Assembly: GCA_020634015.1 (NCBI GenBank)
Contig: JACKCN010000002.1
Span: 496,001-560,000 of the forward strand
DNA from: Candidatus Delongbacteria bacterium
GTDB taxonomy: Bacteria; CAIWAD01
DNA: 64,000 nucleotides
Direction of reading: 5' to 3'
Position numbers and translations under genes: made by a program. The stretch's first letter is position 1. Every line of letters starts with the position of its first letter. The notes beneath the pieces are model-generated. The model ran no database searches, had not been told where the DNA came from, and saw nothing but the letters and a program-made list of their open reading frames with translations. Below, piece after piece: positions 7,147 to 13,860 of this stretch.

Positions 7147-9846
7147 ATGAACCAACCCGAACTGCTTCAGTCGATTGGCTTGGTGTTTTTCCTGTTTGGC
7201 CAGTGCCACGCCACCACAAGCATCCAGGAAATCGACAGCCTAGAGATTGGAGTGGCCAGAAGCCGAGCTCAGTACGAAAGAGTATTGACGGATCCGGGAG
7301 CTTCCGGGATCCGTGCGGGGGACTCAGAAACTCTTGTGCTGGATGATCGAATCCTCACCGCAGTTGGGATTGGCAGCGGTGACCGGGAGCAGGCGACAAA
7401 CTTCCTGAGTGGACCTTCGGTCAGTACGGAATTTGTCACAATTTCCGGGGAGGTCTATCAAGGTTGGGGAACACCGATTCCCGGTGCGACGGTCAGCTTT
7501 TCTGGGCTCGGTACCATCGCCATCAGCCCAACAGGCCAGTACTCCCAGCAGGTTCCGTATGGATGGTCCGGAACCTCGAGCTCGTCGGCACACTGCATGC
7601 ACATGCATCCATCCGGCTACTCCTACACGAATCTTGTCGCAGATGTACCCTACCAGGATTTCGAGGGAGAAGACAACCCACCTTACATTGTCAGCGGATC
7701 CGCCCTCGATGAAAATGACAGTCCCATTCCCGGCGTTCGGATGAGTTTCCCGGACTCCGGTGTGTCGGTGTATACGGATGATGGAGGATACTTCGAACAG
7801 TGGCTGGATTGCGGCTGGTCTGGCATGTGTGTACCAAGCCGGTCAGGATGGACATTCACGCCTTCGTACAGTCTGATAACGGATCTCAGCGGCGATCAGT
7901 ACCTCGGAGACTTCATTGGTCAAGAAACGGGTTTGGAGATTTCAGGATGGGTACATGATCCTTCCTCGGCGGGTCTTTCGGATATTGAGATCGAGTTCAG
8001 CGGACTGGGCAGCGCGCATTCAGGTCCAAGCGGTGCGTACACGAAAACGGTTCCACTCGGCTGGACGGGGATTGCCACTCCCCTTGCTGAGGGATTGAAT
8101 TTCAACCCCGTGAGCCGGAGCTATAGCAACCTGGGGGGCAATCGGACTGGCGAAGATTACTTGGCGTACACTTACGAAATGCAGTTTTCGGGTACGGTCC
8201 TCGACTCGGAAGGTCAACCCCTCGTAGATGTACTCTTGCAGTTCAGTGGTCTGGGCACCACGAACAGCAACGAATTCGGTGACTACAACATGATGGTGCC
8301 ATATGATTGGACCGGGACGGTCACTCCGGTCAGGTTCGGCTGGAGTTTCGATCCGCCATTGCGCTCATACACTGGGCTAGCGGTAGATGTGTATGAACAG
8401 GATTTCTCGGGTTCAGTTCAGCAATACAGCCTTTCCGGTATGATTCAGGACGAACAAGGGAATGGTGTTCCGGATGTTGGGATCAATGTCAGTGGGATCG
8501 GAGTAATGCAATCGGATGCTGGTGGCTGTTTCTCGATCCTTGTAGAACACGGGTGGTCAGGAACCTTGACGCCTGCCAAAGAGGACTGGGAGTTTGTTCC
8601 GGCCAGCCGGGCGTATTACCAGATGTTATCAAATCAGACCGGACAGAATTTCGAAGCACAAGGTTCACTGCTTCACGAGCCGGTTGTGCTTACGATCAGG
8701 GTCTTGCCTGAGTCCGAGCCTGCAACGGTTCAACTCTGCTGGAACCCAATCCCCAATGCTACTCGATATCATGTATACGGGCGAACCCGGCTCGAAGCAT
8801 CGGACTCGCTGTTGGCGATGATTCCTGATACGAGTTTCACATTGGATCTTGCTGAAGGTTGGGGACCAGAGGCGTCCAATGGAATCGGCATTTTCCATGT
8901 TGTTGCCGGTCATTCAACCAGACCTGTCGGTTTGAGTTTCCCCGCAGGCAGTTTCATGATGGGCCAGGAAGGCTGGGAGTACCCTATTCCTCAGGTAACC
9001 CTGACTCACGACTTGCTGCTGGGTCGCACCGAGGTCACCAACCAGGAGTACCTGGAAGCCTTGCAGTGGGCCTTCGAGCACTCTGATCTGACAGGCGTCA
9101 GTGTGACAGCGAATACGGTGCAGGCCTACGGGGTGGAACTACTCGACCTCGACGCAATCGACTATTGCGAGATCGCCTTTGACAGTGGTACTCAGCAGTT
9201 CGCCCTGGTGGCGCGAACCTTCAGCACATGCTGCTCGGGTCCAGGCTTTGCCTATCCCGGGGGGGGGTACGACCCCGGACCTCACCCCGTGAAGGAAGTC
9301 TCGTGGTACGGGGCAGCTTGTTACTGCGACTGGCGCAGCATGATGGAAGGGCTGCCTCCGTACTACAACGGGCAGTGGAACCAGACGCCGAGTCTCAACA
9401 ACCCCTACATGGCAGCGGGCTACCGGCTTCCAACGGAAGCCGAGTGGGAGTACTCGGCAGTGTGGGAGGAGGCCATGTACGGGTTCGACGAGCGTGAGTA
9501 TCCGTGGGGGCCGGAGTCACCGGACTGCAGCCGCGCGAATCACTGGACGAACGCTGGCTGCGTCGGGTGGACCGTCCCCGTGGGCAGTGATCCGGCAGGA
9601 GACAGCGCGGCAGGACTGCAGGACATGGCGGGAAATGTGTACGAGTGGTGCAATGACTGGCACGCGGACTACAGTGCAGGGACGATATCGGATCCGCAGG
9701 GCCCGGAAAGCGGCTACTTCCGTGTCCTCCGGGGCGGGGCCTGGGTCAGCGACCATAGCGAACTCCGTTGCTCCTCGCGCTTTCTCGCCCCCCCCGCGCA
9801 CATGGACTTCTTCATCGGCTTCCGTCTCTGCAGGACTCTCGAGTAA
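7147..9846 (+). CDS. DGR target protein: five Ig-like/carboxypeptidase-regulatory-like repeats plus FGE-fold domain with C-terminal VR
   Basis: The 899-residue protein begins with a signal peptide (about 1-23, ending GQCHA). Five tandem ~80-residue repeats (about 97-505) each start [FY]xxSG and carry PxxxVxxSGLG, GxYxxxVPxGWSG and F.P.SRxY motifs. They look like a carboxypeptidase-regulatory/SdrD-B-like stalk. A short fibronectin-like segment (about 514-590) precedes an FGE/SUMF1 domain (about 597-899) with FPAGSFMMG, TEVTNQEY, VKEVSWYGAA, YRLPTEAEWEY and AGNVYEWCNDW. The last ~45 codons are the variable repeat, ending three codons before TAA. The FGE catalytic cysteines are absent. This is the layout of a DGR target: export signal, stalk, C-type-lectin-fold head with the VR at the extreme C-terminus. 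The DGR accessory genes follow at once. Its ligand is unknown. Confidence 0.85.
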   Translation: MNQPELLQSIGLVFFLFGQCHATTSIQEIDSLEIGVARSRAQYERVLTDPGASGIRAGDSETLVLDDRILTAVGIGSGDREQATNFLSGPSVSTEFVTISGEVYQGWGTPIPGATVSFSGLGTIAISPTGQYSQQVPYGWSGTSSSSAHCMHMHPSGYSYTNLVADVPYQDFEGEDNPPYIVSGSALDENDSPIPGVRMSFPDSGVSVYTDDGGYFEQWLDCGWSGMCVPSRSGWTFTPSYSLITDLSGDQYLGDFIGQETGLEISGWVHDPSSAGLSDIEIEFSGLGSAHSGPSGAYTKTVPLGWTGIATPLAEGLNFNPVSRSYSNLGGNRTGEDYLAYTYEMQFSGTVLDSEGQPLVDVLLQFSGLGTTNSNEFGDYNMMVPYDWTGTVTPVRFGWSFDPPLRSYTGLAVDVYEQDFSGSVQQYSLSGMIQDEQGNGVPDVGINVSGIGVMQSDAGGCFSILVEHGWSGTLTPAKEDWEFVPASRAYYQMLSNQTGQNFEAQGSLLHEPVVLTIRVLPESEPATVQLCWNPIPNATRYHVYGRTRLEASDSLLAMIPDTSFTLDLAEGWGPEASNGIGIFHVVAGHSTRPVGLSFPAGSFMMGQEGWEYPIPQVTLTHDLLLGRTEVTNQEYLEALQWAFEHSDLTGVSVTANTVQAYGVELLDLDAIDYCEIAFDSGTQQFALVARTFSTCCSGPGFAYPGGGYDPGPHPVKEVSWYGAACYCDWRSMMEGLPPYYNGQWNQTPSLNNPYMAAGYRLPTEAEWEYSAVWEEAMYGFDEREYPWGPESPDCSRANHWTNAGCVGWTVPVGSDPAGDSAAGLQDMAGNVYEWCNDWHADYSAGTISDPQGPESGYFRVLRGGAWVSDHSELRCSSRFLAPPAHMDFFIGFRLCRTLE
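9707..9840 (+). repeat. Variable repeat (VR) of the diversity-generating retroelement
   Basis: It aligns to TR 11977-12110 without gaps at a constant offset of 2270. By hand count over the last 132 bp, about 25 of 34 TR adenines are changed in the VR but only about 22 of 98 other bases. Most AAC codons of the TR have become GCC, GTC, TTC, CTC, CAC or GAC. The block ccgtctctgcag near the 3' end is identical and may be the IMH-like boundary. Several non-adenine differences are silent (ggc/ggg, ctg/ctc, tgt/tgc), showing drift after the last mutagenic copying. Confidence 0.85.
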
Positions 9847-9852
9847 CCCTAT

Positions 9853-9884
9853 GCGCTCTTACCCTCTTACCCTTTGCAGAGCGC
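9853..9884. other. Inverted repeat just after the VR
   Basis: Arms GCGCTCT (9853-9859) and AGAGCGC (9878-9884) flank an 18-nt loop, 12 bp after the VR. Known DGRs have hairpin or cruciform structures at this position that help target recognition. Function here is inferred. Confidence 0.45.
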
Positions 9885-9984
9885 GTGACTTGGCCCCCCA
9901 CACCCGGCGCAGCAGGGGCGAGGGGGCTTGGGCACGCGCCAGTCGCGGCCCTGCTCAGGGGACGAGCGCGGACGGGTCTTGGGT

Positions 9985-10010
9985 GCTCGCGGCGGCTTGC
10001 CGCCGCGAGC
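9985..10010. other. Perfect 12-bp GC-rich hairpin between target gene and HRDC gene
   Basis: Arms 9985-9996 (GCTCGCGGCGGC) and 9999-10010 are exact complements with a 2-nt centre. It lies 145 bp after the VR and 20 bp before the HRDC start. A second copy at 6443-6472 sits behind the other FGE gene. No T-tract follows, so a role in DGR homing or mRNA stability is as likely as termination. Confidence 0.6.
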
Positions 10011-10029
10011 GCGCGATGAGGTAAGCCTC

Positions 10030-10434
10030 ATGCCGGTACGCATCTTCACCCTGCCCTTCGACACCCAGCGAGAGCTGTTTCAGGAAGACGAGCTCAACCG
10101 CTTCTGCCTGAGCCGACAGGTGACGCAGAAGCGCGCGGAGTTCTTCAGCTGGCGGTGCAAGGCCTGGTGGACAGTCCGGCTGGAGGTCGAAGAGGCCGAG
10201 CGCAAGGTGATCCTGCCTGAGAGCCTTGACGAGGAGCAGACCGCGCGCTTCAAGCGCCTGCGCGAATGGCGCTTCGCCGAGGCCGAGCGCAAGGGGTTGC
10301 CGGCCTATGTGATCGCCACCAACCGCGAGCTGGAGGAACTGGCCCGGAGGCGGCCCCAGTCGCTGGAGGCGATGCGCTCGATCCACGGCAGCGGCAAGGC
10401 CAAGCTGCAGCGCTATGGGCCGGCGCTGCTCTAG
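10030..10434 (+). CDS. HRDC-domain DGR accessory protein, truncated by an amber codon
   Basis: The 134-residue product is basic and Trp-rich at its N-terminus (FFSWRCKAWWTVRLEV). It ends with an HRDC nucleic-acid-binding domain (LREWRFAEAERKGLPAYVIATN...IHGSGKAKLQRYGPALL). HRDC proteins are known DGR accessory proteins. The TAG at 10432-10434 falls where HRDC helices normally continue. Beyond it the same frame runs on for 73 codons (starting LLRKDASAAG) to a TGA at 10654-10656 that overlaps the Avd start by 11 bp. That matches the 14-bp overlap between Avd and the RT. This suggests the ancestral gene was 10030-10656 and that one base change (for example CAG to TAG) truncated it. The HRDC core itself is nearly complete, so the short product might still fold. 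Confidence 0.8.
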   Translation: MPVRIFTLPFDTQRELFQEDELNRFCLSRQVTQKRAEFFSWRCKAWWTVRLEVEEAERKVILPESLDEEQTARFKRLREWRFAEAERKGLPAYVIATNRELEELARRRPQSLEAMRSIHGSGKAKLQRYGPALL

Positions 10435-10645
10435 CTGCTGCGAAAAGATGCATCGGCTGCCGGTGTGGCGGGCAAAGCGAGCCCGCAATCGCAGGCGGCC
10501 CCGGCGAGTGACAATTCCCTGGAGGGCCAGCTGACCAGCCCGGGTGATGAAGAGCTCAGGGACTTGGAAACTGGCGAAGCGACTGACAGGGGCGCACTGG
10601 GCGGCCCGACCGCGACCGACGTCGACACGGCTGTCGAGGCCCCCG

Positions 10646-10984
10646 ATGAGCTCTGAGCTGCCACTCTTCGAGCACTGGAACCGTCTCCTCGACTGGCTAC
10701 TCGACCGGCTCGAGCGCTTCCCCAAAGACGCGCGATTCACCCTGGCCCAGCGCATGGCCAATCTGGCACTGGACGCGCTGGAGGCGGTGATCGAGGCGAC
10801 CTATACCAAGAATCGGCTGCCCATCCTGCAGCGACTGAACCTGATCCTCGAAAAGCTGCCCGTGCTGGTGCGGCTGGCCCATCACCGGCGCTATCTGAGC
10901 GACGCGCAGTATGAGTTTGCGGCCCGCGAATTGCTGAAAGCCGGGCGCATGGCGGGAGGCTGGCTCAAGCATGCCGCCAGTTGA
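10646..10984 (+). CDS. avd: Avd-family accessory variability determinant (four-helix bundle)
   Basis: The 112-residue product is all-helical and arginine/leucine-rich (FEHWNRLLDWLLDRLERFPKD; LAQRMANLALDALEAVIEATY; LQRLNLILEKLPVLVRLAHH). This is the pattern of the Avd/S23-type four-helix bundle that forms a pentameric barrel and binds the DGR reverse transcriptase and template RNA. ATG at 10646 overlaps the end of the HRDC reading frame, and the stop overlaps the RT start by 14 bp, so the three genes form one translationally coupled unit. The gene looks intact. A longer in-frame start at 10544 is less likely because it would run deep into the HRDC tail frame. Confidence 0.85.
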   Translation: MSSELPLFEHWNRLLDWLLDRLERFPKDARFTLAQRMANLALDALEAVIEATYTKNRLPILQRLNLILEKLPVLVRLAHHRRYLSDAQYEFAARELLKAGRMAGGWLKHAAS

Positions 10985-12112
10985 TGAACCGCTCAAAGTG
11001 CCTGGCTTCGATCAAGCCTTCTCCTTTTCGACTCTGCTTGAGGCCTGGCGGCGCGCCCGGCGCGGGGCGGGCGGCAGCGCGGCCTGTCTGGCCTTCGGCT
11101 TCCAGCTCGAACCCGAGCTGCTGCGCCTGGAGGATGAGCTGCTCATCGGTCGCTACCGGCCCGGTGGCTACCGCTTGTTCACCGTACGCGAACCCAAGCT
11201 CCGGCTGATAGCCGAGGCGCCCCTTCGCGACCGTGTGGTGCATCACGCCCTTGTCGCAATGCTCGAGCCGCTCTGGGAGCCGGGCTTCGATCCAGATTCC
11301 TACGCCACGCGCAAGGGCAAAGGCACCCACCGCGCTGTGCGCCGCGCCCAGGGCCTGTTGCGCGAACATCGCTGGTACTTGAAGAGCGACATCCGCTCCT
11401 GCTTTGCCAGCATTGATCTGCAGACACTGCTGCGCCTCGTGGCCGAGCGCCTGACGGACACGCGGATGCTCGAACTGCTCATGCGTGTGCTGCATGCCGA
11501 TCCGCGTCTGCCCGGCCTGCCCATCGGCAACCTGACCAGCCAGTTCCTGGCCAATGTCTACCTAGACGGCTTCGATCGGTGGTTGGCAGACGAGCTCGCC
11601 CTGCCTGGCGTGGTGCGCTACATGGACGACTTCGTGCTTTCCAGGATGACAAGACCGTGCTGCTAGAGCTGCGGCCGCGGCTGGTCGAGTGGCTGCGCTG
11701 CGAGCGCGGCCTCGAACTCAAGCCAGGTGCCACGCGCCTCAACCAGCGTTGCCATGGGATGGGTTTCCTGGGAATCAGGATTTTTGCCGGGACCAATCGC
11801 CTGCGCCGTCAGAACCTCAAGCGAAGCCTGTGCAAATTGGCAAGGCGGGAATGGGCGCATTGGCAGGGCCGGGTGGACGACGAAGCTCTGATGGCAAACG
11901 GCCAAAGTCTGCTTGCCAATCTGAAATACTGGAACACTACGCTGCTGCGGCGGCAGATTTTCACGGGCGATCGTCCAAGGCGGCTCCAACCGTGTCATCC
12001 GGGGCGGCAACTGGAACAACAGCGCGACCAACCTGCGCTGTGCCAACCGCAACAACAACACCCCGTCGAACACGAACAACAACATCGGCGTCCGTCTCTG
12101 CAGCACCCTTGA
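10971..12112 (+). pseudogene. DGR-type reverse transcriptase, frameshifted after the YMDD box
   Basis: Frame 1 of the gene (10971-11666) encodes RT motifs in order: FTVREPKLRLIAEAPLRDRV, then YLKSDIRSCFASID (catalytic Asp), GLPIGNLTSQFLANVYLD (the I/LGxxxSQ motif of DGR RTs) and YMDDFVL. The frame then runs into RMTRPCC and stops. The next frame continues the protein as QDDKTVLLELRPRLVEWLRC, LELKPGATRLNQ and GMGFLGIRIF (motifs 6-7) and the basic thumb region. Adding one T to the TTT at 11638-11640 would restore the whole ORF. The restored frame runs on through the template repeat to 12112, so the real C-terminus is uncertain. As read, the product lacks palm motifs 6-7 and the thumb and should be inactive. 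A sequencing or assembly error is possible. Confidence 0.88.
11977..12110 (+). repeat. Template repeat (TR) of the diversity-generating retroelement
   Basis: The segment is packed with AAC codons when read in the VR frame (RGGNWNNSATNLRCANRNNN, then TPSNTNNNIGVRLCSTL). AAC is the classic DGR template codon because adenine mutagenesis of it reaches many residues but never a stop. It overlaps the 3' end of the RT and is not itself a gene start. It aligns without gaps to the VR at 9707 and to two diverged VR-like ends (5227 and 13521). The TR RNA would be copied with errors opposite adenine and swapped into the VR. Confidence 0.88.
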
Positions 12113-12121
12113 CCGGCCGTT

Positions 12122-12145
12122 CCGCGGCCTCCACGGACGCCGCGG
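12122..12145. other. Hairpin immediately downstream of the template repeat
   Basis: Arms CCGCGGCCTCC (12122-12132) and GGACGCCGCGG (12135-12145) pair with one mismatch, starting 12 bp after the TR. TR RNAs of DGRs need structured flanking sequence for cDNA priming, and this could be part of it. No T-run, so not an obvious terminator. The rest of 12146-12374 shows no gene. Confidence 0.45.
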
Positions 12146-12374
12146 CCGTGCGGGCCGGTGTTCCGGTTCGCTTCCAGCGAGGGTCCCGACGATTGTCCGG
12201 TCCGCCCATACTGTGGCGGCAATGACCCGCTGGTGGCCATATGCCACCGGCGGTATCCCCCGCTTGATCCGGATCGCTCAAGATCGGGCAGGTTCACCGG
12301 AGAATTGAAACAGGACAACCCCTTGTCGAAGAGTCCGAGTATTCACGTCCGTCTGTAGGCCAGGGAGGTGCATC

Positions 12375-13652
12375 ATGGTGCGACACGATACATTCCGCAT
12401 GCCCCGGCTGCTGCTGGTCACCATGACCTGCCTGCTATTGACTCTTTCCTGCGAGGACGACAGCGACGGCAGTGAGGGCGGACCCTTGGAGCTGCAGTTG
12501 AGGGCGATCCCCGCCACCGTGCCTCCGGGTGGACTGACGACCTTGAGTTGCGAGGTCACACATTCGGGCTGGAACACGCCGGAGTGCAGCTGGAGCAGTA
12601 CTGAAGGCTACTTTCCCTCTGGAACCGCAGGGATGACGGTGCTGTGGAGAGCGCCTCCGACATCCGGAGCCTATTCGATCACGGTGGAGGTCGACGATGC
12701 CGTGGAGGTGCATGTCGGAACGATGCGTGTGACAGTACGGGGCGGCGTAGGAAACCTGCCAGCCATGGTCAGCATTCCTGCTCGCCAGTTTACGATGGGA
12801 GATCCTGCTGTTGCAGAGTCACCGCGCCAGGTCGCACTAAGCAACGCCTACCTGCTGGGAATTCATGAGGTGACCAACAAGGAGTACTGCGAGGCTCTGC
12901 AGTGGGCGTACGACCAGGGTCTTGTCACTGTCGAGGGAGAGTTCATCAAGCAACACGGGGAGTACCTGATCCATGTTGGGGATTATGTTAGAGGGAGGCT
13001 GGAGATCCCTTTTGATGCAGAAAGCGAACGGTTCGGGATCCATGCAGGAACCGATGACACGATGGGTTACGGAGTTGGCCCCGGGAATGCCTATCCGCAT
13101 GGATATGATCCGGCGAATCATCCCGTACAGTTCGTTTCCTGGTTCGGCGCGGCCTGCTACTGTGACTGGAAAAGCCAGATGGAAGGGTTGCCATTGACAT
13201 ACGATGGCAATTGGGAAGTGCTGCAAGCCAACAGTCCATACGAATCACGGGGTTACCGCCTGCCTACGGAAGCCGAATGGGAATACGCGGCCCGATACGA
13301 TGACAACAGAATCTATCCCTGGGGTGATACCGATCCTGTGGAGTGCATGCACGCCAATTTCAACCTGTGTGTTGGCTGGAGTACCCCTGTCGGTAGTTAC
13401 GGGATGGGAACGAATACACTGGGATTGCAGGATATGGCGGGCAATGTGTGGGAGTGGTGCAATGATTGGTATGGAGACTATTCCAATGATGCGCAAGTGG
13501 ACCCACTGGGGCCCGGAAGCGGTTTCAATCGGTGTATGAGGGGCGGTGGCTGGGGCCTCACAGCAGACAATATGCGCAGCGCCAGCCGCGACTCGAGAGC
13601 TCCGATACGTTTGACCTATGGCCTGGGATTCCGAGTCTGCAGAACACGGTAG
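12375..13652 (+). CDS. Lipoprotein with Ig-like segment and FGE/SUMF1-fold domain
   Basis: The 425-residue protein starts at ATG 12375 behind GGGAGG (12363-12368). A lipobox ends at Cys26 (LLLTLSC), so it is probably membrane-anchored. Residues ~35-125 look like an Ig/CASH-type segment. Residues ~130-425 are an FGE/SUMF1 domain with IPARQFTMG, HEVTNKEY, HPVQFVSWFGAA, YRLPTEAEWEYAA and AGNVWEWCNDW. The two FGE catalytic Cys positions are not conserved. Its last ~40 codons align without gaps to the DGR template, so it belongs to the same target family although diverged. It lies 260 bp after the template repeat and ends before a strong terminator. A surface-binding role is inferred. Confidence 0.85.
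   Translation: MVRHDTFRMPRLLLVTMTCLLLTLSCEDDSDGSEGGPLELQLRAIPATVPPGGLTTLSCEVTHSGWNTPECSWSSTEGYFPSGTAGMTVLWRAPPTSGAYSITVEVDDAVEVHVGTMRVTVRGGVGNLPAMVSIPARQFTMGDPAVAESPRQVALSNAYLLGIHEVTNKEYCEALQWAYDQGLVTVEGEFIKQHGEYLIHVGDYVRGRLEIPFDAESERFGIHAGTDDTMGYGVGPGNAYPHGYDPANHPVQFVSWFGAACYCDWKSQMEGLPLTYDGNWEVLQANSPYESRGYRLPTEAEWEYAARYDDNRIYPWGDTDPVECMHANFNLCVGWSTPVGSYGMGTNTLGLQDMAGNVWEWCNDWYGDYSNDAQVDPLGPGSGFNRCMRGGGWGLTADNMRSASRDSRAPIRLTYGLGFRVCRTR
13521..13644 (+). repeat. Diverged VR-like C-terminal end (offset 1539 from TR)
   Basis: The stretch aligns without gaps to TR 11982-12105, sharing GF/SNR.., RGGxW and the terminal ttccg...tctgcag. Differences are spread over all bases with some excess at adenines (AAC to GGC, CTC, GAC), so it has not been overwritten from this TR recently. 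Confidence 0.5.
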
Positions 13653-13804
13653 CACGCGGGGTATTGTCCCGGGATTCCTGGTATTCCCCAATGGTCGGAA
13701 TCCACACTGCTTGCCACACGTTGAGCAACCCAGTGACCAACGCTCGGGACTCAATCCCTGCCGGTGCAGTCTTGGGTCCTCGGAATGACAATCAGACAAC
13801 AGAA

Positions 13805-13837
13805 CAGGCGGGGGCAAATGCCCCCGCCTGTGTTTTT
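13805..13837 (+). terminator. Rho-independent terminator
   Basis: A perfect 12-bp stem CAGGCGGGGGCA/TGCCCCCGCCTG with an AA loop is followed by TGTTTTT. It ends the 12375-13652 gene and sits between it and the convergent minus-strand gene. Nearly the same element is at 6231-6261. Confidence 0.85.
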
Positions 13838-13860
13838 CGAAAAAGGATGTCGCACCGCGC

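Noticed and set aside
11977..12110. AAC-rich stretch considered as simple low-complexity sequence
   Set aside because: It aligns without gaps over 134 bp with the VR, keeps non-Asn framework codons, and lies beside RT and Avd genes.
11689..12225. A 178-codon frame overlapping the RT end and the template repeat
   Set aside because: It is out of frame with both the RT motifs and the VR-type reading of the TR; low-complexity Thr/Ala runs come from the AAC repeats.
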